From the NCBI GenBank assembly GCA_949987565.1, contig OX465107.1:10421721-10485720 (forward strand): a stretch of DNA of 64,000 nt. Direction: 5' to 3'. The stretch comes from Luidia sarsii (Eukaryota; Echinodermata; Asteroidea; Paxillosida; Luidiidae). Within the stretch, counting starts at the first letter, position 1. Each line of letters opens with the position of its first letter. A program made the position numbers and the translations under genes. Below, piece after piece: positions 50,001 through 61,545 of the stretch. The notes beneath the pieces were generated by a model, which saw only the letters and a list, made by a program, of their open reading frames with translations, was not told the origin of the DNA and made no database searches.

Positions 50001-53000
50001 CCAACCTCGTTAACATCGCGAAGGGAAATCGGTCATAACTAAAATGCACTACTTCCATCGTTCGTCTCTGAATGTTGTTTCCGCATAATTTAATATTTAT
50101 CCCTTCGTCATTAATGTTGAAAGTGGTATTAATAGAAAGAATACAGGCTTCAATTTGAGGGTAAAATCAACGAATTTTGACGATGTTTACAGGGTGCGCT
50201 AGGCGGCCGGAAAACACGAGTTTGACCTTTTCTCCGCCATTTTAGCTCGATCTGCCGCGGCCACAAGGAGTGATTTGGCAATTTTGAACTTCCGATATCT
50301 CAAGAAAGAAATGAAAAATCCTTCTCAAATTTTCTAGAATTCTAGAAATTATATTTCTTATCAGGTGTGCGTACTTCGGTTGACCGCGAAACTCGAAATA
50401 TCGCTGGTATAAATGTAATAAACATTAGTTTATTTGTTAGAAAGCAACTGTAAGGGCTGGCGGAAGTCATACGTATACATACGTATGCATACGTACATGT
50501 GCCGAGTGCACACACTGGACAGCGTGCGATCTCCACCACGATCAACAAACGATCAGTCTCAACTCAACATAAATCACGACGACGAGTACGGTCCCAAAAG
50601 CCGTTTTTAGAGCAGATTTGGCAAATGTCTTAAATTTCTGACACAAAACATTTGCGCTTTAACTCATGTAAAAAATAAACCAAAAAAAACAAAGGTGATT
50701 AAACTTTCACGGTTTTTAAAAAATCATAATGCTCTCGTTAAATTTGTAGGGAGCGCTTTTTTTTTGCTCTCCTTGGAAAACATTAAGGAGCGCGGAGGAG
50801 CGCGAGCGCTTATTTCAAGCCCTGATACCCTCCTGCCTCTGCCAAACAGACATCAGATAACGAGCCGCTTTTTTAACCTCTGTGCCAGCGGTGGGCCAAA
50901 TTTTGTATTGACACAAATAAACTGCCCTGTCTTTGTATGTGATACAGACAGAACATGCCCCAATACCCACGAAGCTCGGAAGTTTATCTTTGAGGGCTCA
51001 CTTTTGCCGTCTCCGACCTACACCAGTGGTACCGCTTTCTCTCATCCGGAAGCGTAGCCAATAGCAGGTCGTGGCACGTGCCACTGGTCAGAGGATCAGA
51101 AGTTCTCATTGGCTGTCACTTACAAACTGACAGCGGTGTATCCCACAACGCAAGACACAATACTGCTGGCGGCATGTTGAAGCCTGGCTTGTATTAAGCG
51201 GGCTGTTGTGGTTGTATGGGGGGGGGGTTGCGAGTTGCGACCGCTATTTTCAAGAGCGGCAATCTCTTGTTTTCAGAAAGCGGAAGCAACAAGGATTTTT
51301 TTAACTGAGGCAAATTACATTGACAGGGAAGATTCTTGGCCTTTTTGTTTTACTTTTGGTTTTGGAAACCGGTTAGCAAAATTGAAAACTGGTTTGCAGA
51401 AAAACCGGTTTTCAGTCCCAGCGCTAGTTGTAATGTCTGGCTTTTGTCCCGAAGTAAAATGACAGTAATATTACAGCACTGTAGCTGGGGCCAGTTCGCT
51501 AAGTTTGCATTCAAGAATTGCCGTGTTCTGCAGACCAACAAGGTTGTCTGTTTGTGAGCATTTTATTTTAATTGAAGTTCTCGAAAGAAGCCTTCGAAAA
51601 GTCTTGTTCCTGCGAAAATTAGCCAGGCTCCCTTAAAAATATTAATAGCAAGCTCTCCGGTGTCAAACGCTCTTGAATTACAGTGATCTTCATTTCCTGT
51701 CCAGCTGACATTGGGGATTACAGTCATGTAAACGTTCAGAATCTAACAAAACTACTCGAAATGAATTATCTCGGATATCCGAATGGATAATATTGCCACC
51801 CTTCTTCCATGGTTGTTTTTTTCTTGGGGGGGGCTGGTCACATGGGCAATATTGCCATTTGTTGAGCGGGAATTGAAACTTTAGTTTACCGAACCCCCCC
51901 TATCAACCAAAGATCAATCCTGTCTTTATGAGCACAGACAGGGCTTTAATAGTAGCCCTATCCTTGCTCCACGCTCAGAGCTTGCGGTTGTAACTCGGTC
52001 CTTGTCAAGGTAGTGCTGTGTGAGCACCACCAAGGCTTTTCAAGCCGGTCTTAGAGCTCTAACTCACAGCACAGGGCAAAAAATACATGACAAGACTGTC
52101 TCCCGCCCGAGACATCGTATTGAAGCCAGTTTCCAATAAAAACATTTTTTTCTTGTTTTACTTTACCTCATAAGAAACGTGTGTCCTATGTTTTCCAGAA
52201 TTTTTCAGACGTTTTCGTCTTTTATTGTTCGAAATATTGGAAGCTGAAAAACATTGGGTATTGCAAAATCCCTCTGTGTGGACTCCAGAGCGGGAGCTTA
52301 ATATGAACTAACAAACACCTCTGGTGCAAACACCTCTGGTGGTCTGCACCACCCATAATCTGGTGATTAACCACCACGATTTCCGGAGAGCAGTTGCCAA
52401 ACAATGGCGTCACATCCCACGCAATGAAGAACTCTGGAATACGTGTATTTCCCAACCCACCCTACATGTATTTCCTAACCCACCCTTCCAAAAAACAAAA
52501 TCGCCCCTCAACCAACAGGAATTATCACCCGGGCCAAATGCCAAAAAGAACCCCCGTCCCAGTCGATTTTTGTTTCTTTCAAGGAATCAGATTATACCCT
52601 GTCTCCCCCAACTCTCCCCACACCCCTGATCGATTGCCTCTGAAATTCGCAAATCGGCAGTTATCTTCACGAAAGAAATGATGTCCCGGGGTTTTCTCCT
52701 TCTACCCTACCCCGAGCTGGGGTAAGAATTCCCCGGGGTAAAGCTTATCCACGGTGATTTCTTCGGTTATGTGAATAGACACGATTTGAGGGTATATAAA
52801 CGAAAATGGGCGGAGGCCGCACAGAGTGATTTTGCATTACCCACTGATTTTCAGCTTCCAATGTTTCAAACAATAAAAAACGAAACATTCTGGAACATTA
52901 AGGACACTTCTTTTTATGAGGTACCCGGTACGGTAAGGTAAAACAAGAAAAAATGGTTTAATTTGGAAAATGGCTTCAGTACAACGTCTCTTGCAGGAGA

Positions 53001-53921
53001 ATCTTGTCGTGTATTTTTATATTAGCCGCAAGCTCTGAGCATGGGCCAGCTTGAAAAGCCTTGGTGTTGCTCACAAAGCACTACACATTGGGAAGGACCA
53101 GAGTTTCAACCGCAAGCTCTGAGCGTGGAACATAGATCGGGCTCCTAAAGCCCTGGCGGTGCTCACAAAGACAGATTTAAAAGCATCTGCCGGTGCTCTG
53201 GACTGATCTTGGGTTGAAGGAGGTGGGGGGGGGGGGGGGGGGGGTTCGGTTAACTGAAGTTTCAATTCCCGCTCCACAAACGGCAATTGTCCATGTGATC
53301 ATGCCCCCCCCCCCCACCCAAGAAAAAAACAACCATTTATCTCGTTGGCGTACGGTTTTTTTTTTTACGTAGGCCTACATTTAGGCCTTAGGTCGCAAAT
53401 TGTTGTGCTTTCTTCGCAGATCGTTCGCGCATCATTCGCGAAGAGACGTTGGTACGTTGGACTTGTAAACCCCGTCTCCCCCAACTCCCCCCCCCCCAAC
53501 TCTCCCCAAACTCTCCCCAAACTCTCTCCCCACCCCCGATCGATCGCCGCTGCAATTCGCGAATCGGCAGTAATCTTCCCGAAAGAAATGACGTCCGGGA
53601 CCGGTAGTTTCTCTTTTGATGGATGGCTGCTGGATTTTGCGAATCTTCGCAAAGGAAATGACCCCCTGGACCAGTACGGCGTAGTTTCTCCCTCGGTCTA
53701 TGGCCTCTGGTCTTCGCGAGTCTTCGCGGAGGAGACAACTCCCCTGACCGGTAATTATTTTCTCCTCGGACCTATGGCCGCTGAAGTCGCGAATCGCTTG
53801 TTCTCTTCGCGAAGGAAATGATTCCCCGGACTGGTAAGTATAAGAAATTGCGGACGACTTCGCGAAGAACCATTCGCACCAAATTGGTTGCGAATAGTGA
53901 TAATAATTTTGATCAGTACTG
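47086..53921. mobile_element. Long-armed foldback element, copy B (Tc1-like ends)
   Basis: The ends CAGTACTGATCGAAATTATT (left) and the inverse of CAGTACTGATCAAAATTATT (right) are flanked by TA (47084-47085 and 53922-53923). The arms are about 47086-48655 and 52595-53921. The centre (48660-49180 and 51435-52580) matches 26585-27735 of copy A. A hAT-like element interrupts it at 49186-51426; without that, copy B would be about 4.6 kb. No transposase ORF is seen. Confidence 0.85.
49186..51426. mobile_element. hAT-like element with 8-bp target duplication GTTGTAAT
   Basis: The ends TAGCGGTGGGAG and TCCCAGCGCTA are imperfect inverted repeats of the hAT type. GTTGTAAT is exact at 49178-49185 and 51427-51434. 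Subterminal ACCGG/CCGGTTT words occur at both ends. Copy A of the surrounding foldback element (near 26910) shows the site without insertion. No transposase is present in the 2241 bases. A hairpin (TTGCTCTCCTTAA to TTAAGGAGAGCGA) lies at about 49617-49660. Confidence 0.93.
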
Positions 53922-54096
53922 TATAGTGATATGATCAATTGACTTCTTCAATGGTAATATGGAATTGTGTGCATCGCGCATGTCTAAATACATTGGGAAG
54001 TGAGGGACTGTCCATGTTTGCAAGCTGTTATACGCACATAATCGAACGGGAAACCTTTCGCGCGCGAGTTCTTCAGTAAACCTTAAAATTTAGTTG

Positions 54097-54135
54097 GCCT
54101 GACGTTTCGATCCTAGCAGGACCTTTCTCAAAGGC
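54097..54135 (-). ncRNA. Hammerhead-like relic at the Penelope element end
   Basis: On the minus strand, GGTCCTGCTAGGATC (a five-pair stem with a UGCUA loop) is followed by GAAACGTC, one strand of the hammerhead core and the cleavage triplet. The opposite core strand should read CUGAUGA, but the bases before the stem are TTTGAGAAA. Penelope-like elements are known to carry hammerhead ribozymes; this one looks degenerate. Confidence 0.55.
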
Positions 54136-54649
54136 AGAGTGACAAGGACAAAACAGATACAACATGTACACGAACGAAGGGGGAGAGAGTGAATAGGACA
54201 CGGATGAGAAACAGAGGACAAAGAGTGAAGCTGGTAGGGAGAGATCAAAGGGAAGGGCAAGGAGTAGGGTAGGGATTAGTGAGAAGAGGGGGAAAGATCA
54301 AAGAGAGAAGTGTGAAGGACTGAACACAAAAGAAGGATTATCAGAAAGCTGCTTGGTGTTAGTCATTACCCTCCTGGATTTTGAGACCATGTTGTTGAAT
54401 AGTCCGAAGATGCTTCATCCACATTTTCTCACGGCTAAGACGGACAGCATTACTACGGTGACCAAGTGATTCTATGCCCAGTACACTCATATCTGATATC
54501 GAATGATCAGGGAGTTTGAAGTGATACCCAACAGGGGTGTCCATTTTACCGGTTTTGACAGTAGACCTATGGCCATAGATCATTTTTTTGAGGGTGTCTT
54601 TGGTCTCGCCAACATACTGAATATTACAAACTCTACAAGAGATGAGGTA

Positions 54650-55850
54650 CTGTAAAATCCCGGGTATAATGCGCACCTGTGTATAATGCGCACCCCCAAC
54701 TTTCGCCTTCACCGAGAGAAAAAAAAAAATTGATTGCAGAGTCCATTGTAAAGTTGTTTCCATCCCACAGTGGAAGGATGATCACCCTCGAATAAAAAAA
54801 GTCCATTATTTCGAGCCTGGCCCAGACAAAAAAAAAAGAGAAGTGGGGAGGATCCTCATCCTCCGAATAAAAAAATCCATTTGAGCCTCAGTTACCTCGC
54901 CATGACCCGGGAGAGTTTGCGGTGGGGACGATGAATGAAAGCTCCATTGTTGAAATGTGATACAATGTAAGGTAGGCTTCCCTTTAAAAAAAAGTATGTC
55001 TATTGACTGAAAAAATTCTTCCACAGTGGGAAGGGATGATCGCCCTCCCAATGAAAACATCCATTTGAGCCCAAGTTACCTCGCCGTGGGAAAAATCAAA
55101 CACGGAAAACTTGAAAATCCCACAGTGGGAAGGATGATCGCTCTCCGAATAAAAACATCAATTTGAGCCTAAGTTACCTCGCCGTGGGAAAAGCGAAGCA
55201 CGGAAAACTTGAAAATTCCACAGCGGGAAGGATGATCGCTCTCCGAATAAAAACATCCATTTGAGCCCAAGTTACCTCGCCGTGGGAAAAACCAAGCACG
55301 GAAAACTTGAAAATTCAACAGCGGGAAGGATAATCGCCCTCTGATTAAAAACATCTATTTTAATTTTGAGCCCAAGTTATGTCCCTCGCAGTGGGGAAAA
55401 ACCGGGAGAGATTGCATTGGGGAGAATGGTGGACAGCTCCAATTTTAAAAAAAAAGTGATACAATGTAACAATACATCGGTTTCCATAAAAAGTGTCCAG
55501 ACTGAACAAAATGCACATCCATGGTGGCTTCACAGATATGCCTCCATTTGTTTCGTTAAAAAAAAAATGGGAAGGTCGAACATGGGAGGATCGCCCTCCT
55601 AATACATGTAAAAGAAAATCAGTTTGAGCCCAAGTAACCTCGTGGGGGAAAAAACCCCAGGAGAGTTTGCAATGGGGACAATGATTGACAGCCCCATTGT
55701 TAAAATGTTATACAATGTAAGGTCGGCTTCTGTTTGATGACTGAAACCCATACTGGCAGGACATCATTGTACCTGTGTATAATGCGCACCCCCAACTTTT
55801 GATCTCTACCGCGGTGAAAAAAAGTGCGCATTATACCCAGGATTTTACAG
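54650..55850. mobile_element. TA-flanked MITE with internal 98-bp repeats, copy 2
   Basis: The ends CTGTAAAATCCCGGGTATAA and its inverse (to ATTTTACAG) match the MITE at 14099-15193 along their whole length. There are four internal 98-bp units (at about 55033, 55131, 55229 and 55327), against three in copy 1. The insertion split a Penelope-like ORF. The left TA (54648-54649) is intact and the right one appears as TG. Confidence 0.88.
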
Positions 55851-56010
55851 TGTATGATGTTGGAGGTAGTGCACGTGATACAGCCATAGGTCGTGTGGGT
55901 AGTTCCAGAAGAATGTCCATTGAAAGAGTCTATTTCCTTGACATGTGTCTTGCAAACAATGCATTTCGAGGTACACTTAAATGTACCAAATTTAGTTGGA
56001 GGTGAAGAGT

Positions 56011-57041
56011 CCAGTCCAGTCTTCAGTAAACACTCTATAAAATCTCAATTAGTCAAATCTCTAGGCTCTTAGTTTGAGTTAAGCAGAGCTTCGAGTTAAG
56101 AGAAGTTGTACCATTGGTTTAATTCTGAAGGGAAATGAAATATTGTATGACTTAACAGGAATTTGAGTTTTGAGGAAGTTTGACTTATCGAGATTTCACT
56201 GTTTACGTATAGTTATGCCTCAAAAATCCACAAGGGGCCGGATGGAGATCGCCAGGATTTTTTTCTTTTTCAGAGGTGATCACATAGGCTAACTGAGTAA
56301 CAGCAGATTTTACTATGTTTTCTTTTGACAAGTGACTGCTAGAAATGCGCCGACTTGGGGGAGATGACGACTTAAATTTGTCGACTTAGACTTTAGAATT
56401 CGCATAGAAAATGCTCTGCCTCCTTTAGTTTACTGCTAGTTTAACTTTATATATTTCTCTTTGTTATTTGGCAATTGGCAACATATGCCATTGTTGGGAC
56501 TGTTTTCCCCTTGTTGTCCTGCCTACTTTCATTTTATGTTTTAGCAGACAATCCCAGCCATGGAAGCAGTTCAGGCATGTGGGTTGTGAATTTTTATCAA
56601 TTTTTTTTTATTTAGAGGTTGAGAGGCTCCCCCTTTGGACACTTAACCTCCCACCAAATTTGGTACATTTAATGGGGAATGCTACCCCAAAAACAAAGTT
56701 TTCTTATCTGATTGGGTGTTAAAAACAACCTACCGGGTACAATAACCTATGAGCCACTCACATATGATTTTCATAAAGAGAGAAAAATCATTTAATTGTA
56801 GAGCTTCCAGTGTGAGTAGTCGAATTTGCGTTCCTGTACGTCGCCATCTTTTCGCCATGGCCATCTTGTTGCCATTGCTGGTCATTGTGGAATATAAAGA
56901 AGGAACTGCATTTTCTTTTAGTATCCTTAACCTGCTTCGACCCGGTGAATATGGCCCGCAAGTCCTCCTCCCAATTCTTCTTGGTGAAATGATTGCTACA
57001 GTACAAATCACCAACAATCAACCGCCAAGATACCCGAGACT
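56011..57041. other. Unassigned intron DNA
   Basis: No gene, RNA or bounded repeat could be supported here. A left terminal repeat for the second DIRS-like copy would be expected at its right-hand edge and is not found. Confidence 0.5.
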
Positions 57042-57775
57042 TTGGAATCGGTGACCCGTGGTTCACCAGCGGCGGATGCTGCACGCCCGGCTGGGGATAT
57101 TTCTCACAAGGCCGAGCTGGAGCACAGGATAGCAGCACAGAGTTATTACGATGCTGAGGTTTTTGGCCCCCGTCTGCCATCTCCACACGGATGCTGCACC
57201 CTGGTATGCCCAGCGCAGAGATTCCTTACTCGGTCGGCGCCTTATCCGAGGCAAACCTAATCCAATCCCAAGAGAAACTTGAGTCAGAGTACAGACAGCT
57301 ATCTCCTGCCAAGCTGCCAGCACGGCCAAGAAACATAAACAGAAACAGAACTCATCGGTTTCTTTGCATGAATCCAAGAGGAATAAATTAAACTGCCCCC
57401 TGTGGAATTCATGATGGTGTTCCAAAATATCAGCAATGCACTATCAGTCTTAGCGCAGCAACGAGATGGACCAACCGCGAAATCGCACCCCGCACCCTGG
57501 TGGCTACTTTCCCCAATCCACGTTCCCAATTGACCGAAAAGTGGAATGACACAAGGGGACCCGCTACCCCCGGACGTGCATGGCATGTACCCGTCTTATC
57601 GACGGAGCTGTCCATGCACCCATCTGTCACATTCGGCCATTATGATGCTGAAATGATGAGGAAGAACCATCAGGGCCCCATCTCTTGAGATCCCACCGGA
57701 CGTACTCCACCGGAGGGATCATTAGATGCAGGTAACCTGTCATTGTATGAGACTCAATTACGCTTGGGCACCATG

Positions 57776-60238
57776 TCAAAAAGATTTTTATCGGCGCGAT
57801 GAGACCCATCGCACAGCGCCGCACTGCGCCGCAGGTCGGTGCGGCCCATTCGGCCGACACGCGGCGCCGCCGCGAAGATTAAGATTCCTGCATAACAAAA
57901 GGTGTGGGATTTACATAATCTTTCATGGACGACCGCATTCTTGGTACTTGCTCTTGGACTCGGCCCGACGCGGCGCGCCGATGGTAACACTGACACTAGT
58001 GGATCTGGCGAGGCGGCCACCATAAAACCACACAGGAGGTGACCGCAAACGCAAGATAATAAATACGAGAACAGTACTGTACCACGTTTTACACTTCATC
58101 CACGATGTGCTCCGATCCAACTTTTTCATTGTAAGTATGGCGTATGGACTACTTGCTTTTTTTATTATTCATGTACCATTAACTTCGATTAAAAATGTCG
58201 CTGCAACCTCGTTACTACATTTTTCTAGGATGTTTGTTTCTTTTTTCTCTTCTTATGAAGGTCGAATCACGAATATAAACGTCGACGAATATTTAATTAT
58301 TTAATAAAGTTTAACAAATGTTATGCACACCGTACAACCATTTCATTATCGCCTACCTATAGTAAAATGCATTGTTTTCCTCACTCTGGATTGGGAAAAC
58401 AAATATCCGAGAAAAACCTTAACTGGAATCCAAGATCGACAAAACAGACGACACTGCTTTTCCCAAAGTCGGTTTGAGGCATAAAAAAAAATGAACGAGA
58501 AAATTACGTCCAAACTAGCTTCCACACGGAACTTGGACTGTACCATTCAGGTATGGCCGGGATGTTCTAGTCGGCCTGACGGCAAAAATATGTGAAAACA
58601 GATCCCCAGAAAAAAAGTCTCAATAGCCTACGTACATGTTTTGTAAAGATGGATTTGTAAGCAGCTAGGTCCACCCTAAACGAGAATATTATCGGAGCTT
58701 ATTATTGTATATACAGTGGTACCCCTCTCATGCCTAATGGAATAATCCATGCTGTCAAGGAATCGTGATGTGGGCCGTGCCAAAAATTTATCGTCAAAAA
58801 TGTGAAAATAACTTGAAAAACGATCATGTACGTTCGTAGGCCTACCTGAAAAAAGGAATAAAGAGTGCAACATTTTTGTGCTGTATCCTGTAGTAAGTAG
58901 TGCTCCTTTTGCTGTCTGGCTTTCTCCTTTCGGGGCCTGGTTAAAAGGCACCCGCCATCGAACGCGCAAACTTTTGACAGCTCTAGGATTCTACTTTCAC
59001 ATGCAACCCAACCACGTGTTATTGCGCAATCTATATATCGTGCAACGTAAATCACTCCCGACTACTGTTGGTACCCGTTGATTGGTACCGCTAGCGGTGT
59101 CCAAGATTCACTGGTACCCACAGACGAAAAGTTCGTTGACATGTCCTGCACGTGCTGTTGTGCACAGAATGCGCAATGTTTAGCTGGCAGTGCGCACGGT
59201 ACGGTGAAGCTTCCAATGACTGTGTGCATGCTGCACACACATCAATCTGGCGCGCTGTGCTAAGCTAAGGGCCGCATGACCGCATATTTTCGGGGCAGCG
59301 TCTGGAAAAATAAAAAATAAATAAACTCTCCGGAAATCGGAATGTCAACACCAATAGGCTGATACCGCTTCAGGGCAATTTCTTTTCTGATTGGCAAAAC
59401 TCTGACTCGTGAATCTACATGTAAAGTAATGGATTGACGTAGCGCCCCGTGATTTTCTGAGCCTTCCCAAGGCGCAGGTAGACAACTTCATTGGTTTATT
59501 TTACTTTACTTTATAAAGAGTTCCGGTCCGGCCGGTAAAAATGTTCTTTTCCATTTTCAGTTCCCGTTCAGTTTTTCTTTAGTTTTTTTAAAATTTTAAT
59601 AAAGAAAAGAAGGGGGAAAATTGTAATGAATGGCCTAACTTTCGATCCTAGCAGGACCTTCAACATAGACTGAGATATAAAGTTGATAACTCCGACAGTT
59701 TGCCTTTCGTGTGGAAAGACGGCTACTAGGAAGACAACACCGCACAACAAAGGGGGGAACTAAATAACGCCCGAACACGGTTGGTGTTCCACTCTGCTTG
59801 TTATTCGGCTTATAGGGGTGCTCATATTTACCCACAACACATCGTTAGTACCAAAAACAAACTGAGAGCAACTTAAATATGTATTGTTTCTTTGAGACCA
59901 CAATCCACGGTAAAAAGCTGGAATTTTCCAACTAAAAAATGACATCCAAAATACTCAGCTGCTGTATTGAGCACCCCTCCCATTCATAATGGAATAGTCC
60001 TTGTTGTCCACACACAGCTTGCCGTTGCGGGTCCTGTGTGTGCCGGGCCAGGGACTTCTCCATATTCATTCGACCATTAACATAACAATAGCGGACTTAA
60101 AAGAGGGGATCTTTTAATGAGCAAGGGGACCGTCCGGGCACCGCGCTGCGCCGCAATTTAATCCGGGAGGTGGGACGCGGGGGGACACGCCGCACTGCGC
60201 TGCGGTGGGTCGCGTCACGCCGATAAAAATCTTTTTGA
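57776..60238. mobile_element. 2.46-kb TIR element in DIRS-like gag, CATG duplication
   Basis: The ends TCAAAAAGATTTTTATCGGC and the exact inverse at the right are followed by further inexact, GC-rich inverted repeats (GACCCATCGCACAGCGCCGC). CATG flanks both ends (57772-57775 and 60239-60242), which fits a 4-base duplication. The inner part, 58545-60160, matches the core of the element at 34524-36723 in reverse, but the terminal repeats are unrelated. No transposase is present. The superfamily is not determined. Confidence 0.8.
59630..59665 (-). other. Hammerhead-like motif in transposon core
   Basis: TTTCGATCCTAGCAGGACC is the reverse of the motif at 35115-35150, as expected from the shared core. 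Confidence 0.5.
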
Positions 60239-60559
60239 CATGGTACCTTAGTCCAGACATGGTCAGAGTTCTCAAGCTCCCATCTCCAAAGAAAGCAGAG
60301 ACTGATACATTACACCAGTCTTTCAAGCAACGTACGGCCTCCGTAGAGGTGAAATCATCAGCCTTGCCGGAGCTCCCATTTGACCACCTCTGTGTAGAAT
60401 GAATAGACAACGTGGCTAAGGCACATGGCATTCCTTCCAGCCGCGGGCACGCTATACTTCCAATTCCCCAGATCCCCAGGTATTCTGGATGGTGGCTACA
60501 TTGACTATTCTGATTCACGGTAAGCTCCCGCGCGTGGACCCGTCGGGGGACGTCTAAAA

Positions 60560-61545
60560 ATTTACAAACTCAAGTTCATGAGTATCCCTCCGCCCGACAC
60601 GATACTCTGCACTACGCCAACTCCAACCAACCCGGCAAAGTGCATAGCATTAGAAATGGAGATCTCCTCCCTCCTAAAAAAAACCCAAGCTATAGAAATA
60701 GTTAAACCGAGGCAGGGACTCCACGGATTCCTTTCAACCTTCTTTTTAACCCCCAAAAGGGCTCCAGTTAATTGCGACCCATCATCAACTTGAAACCACT
60801 GAACAAGTTCATTCGTCCTCGCAGGTTTTGCATGGACACACTAACTGTCATGAGGTCAGTGCCAGTCCCATTGTGGGCGGCATCCCTAGACTTAAAGGAT
60901 GCCTACCCCCGGTACATCTACATTCCAAATAACCCAGGGCACCAAAAATTCCTCCAGTTCAGGTACAAAGGCCAAACCTACGAGTTTTCGGCCCTTCCCT
61001 TCAGACTTTCCATGTCCCCAAGGGTCTTCACTCGATTAACCAGGACTTTGGCAGCACATCTCCGCAAAAACAGTATCATGATTTTCAAGTACATCGACGA
61101 CTGGTTAGTGATTGGGCAGTCAAGCACCGACACTGGACGCAATTTGTTGCACCTACCGGTCAACTTAATGACCCGTGTAAGATTCAACATCTATCAAGAG
61201 AAATCCCACCCTACACCTCGACTACAATCCTCGACCTAAGACCTTAACCACGCTCCAAGTATCTGGAGAATGGACCCAGGAGTTCCTAGGGCTTCACATC
61301 AACATTCTGGAACTCCAGGCAGTATTTAACGCCCTGCGTCATTTCAAGACTTCAATCAAGGGCAGGAAAGTGCTAATAAAGTCCGACAACACAACAGTGG
61401 TGTCATACATAAACTGCCAAGGGGGCACTCGATCCGCCAAGCTGTGCTATCTGACGTGGCAGATCTACCGGTGTGCAATAAGAAACTGAATAGACTTATG
61501 CGTAGCCCACATCCCCGGCAACACTGCTACACATGAATGTTAAGC
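60560..61545 (+). pseudogene. DIRS-like RT and RNase H (deleted)
   Basis: The frame at 60578-60780 resembles the N-terminal RT (IPPPDTILCTTPTPTNPAKC). Then 60772-61239 has RPIINLKPLNKF, SLDLKDAYPR, EFSALPFRLSMSPRVFTRL and the catalytic box KYIDDWLVIGQSS, where YIDD replaces the YLDD of the first copy. After a deletion that removes the RT thumb and first RNase H strand, 61290-61545 encodes INILELQAVFNALRHFK, IKSDNTTVVSYIN and AHIPGN. A stop lies near 61488. Confidence 0.85.

Larger units (their letters stand above)
54085..56010 (-). pseudogene. Penelope-like element 3' remnant: GIY-YIG endonuclease
   Basis: Reading leftwards, 56000-55853 encodes a Cys-rich linker (CTSKCIVCKTHVKEID, GCITCTTSNII). 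After the MITE at 54650-55850, the frame resumes at 54647 with YLISCRVCNIQYVGET, the GIY-YIG signature, then GHRSTVKTG, TPVGYHFKL and RTIQQHGLKIQEG, ending at 54359. Penelope-like elements end in exactly this endonuclease, which nicks DNA for reverse transcription at the target. The reverse transcriptase that should lie to the right is absent, so the copy is 5'-truncated, as is usual for this class. A purine-rich tail and a hammerhead-like motif lie at 54097-54370. Confidence 0.85.
57042..60500 (+). pseudogene. DIRS-like gag, split by a TIR element
   Basis: Segments at 57400-57480 (EFMMVFQNISNALSVLAQQ) and 57735-57765 (SLYETQLRL) match the gag of the first DIRS-like element (EVFLKAFQDINLSLATLAYQ; FETQLRL). 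After the insertion, 60258-60400 encodes MVRVLKLPSPKK, SFKQRTASVEV and LPFDHLCVE, which again match in order. Several stops and frame changes are present. The C-terminal gag domain is deleted before the RT starts. Confidence 0.78.

Noticed and set aside
54097..54135. Active hammerhead ribozyme
   Set aside because: Only the stem II and GAAA strand are intact; the CUGAUGA strand is missing, so I call it a relic.
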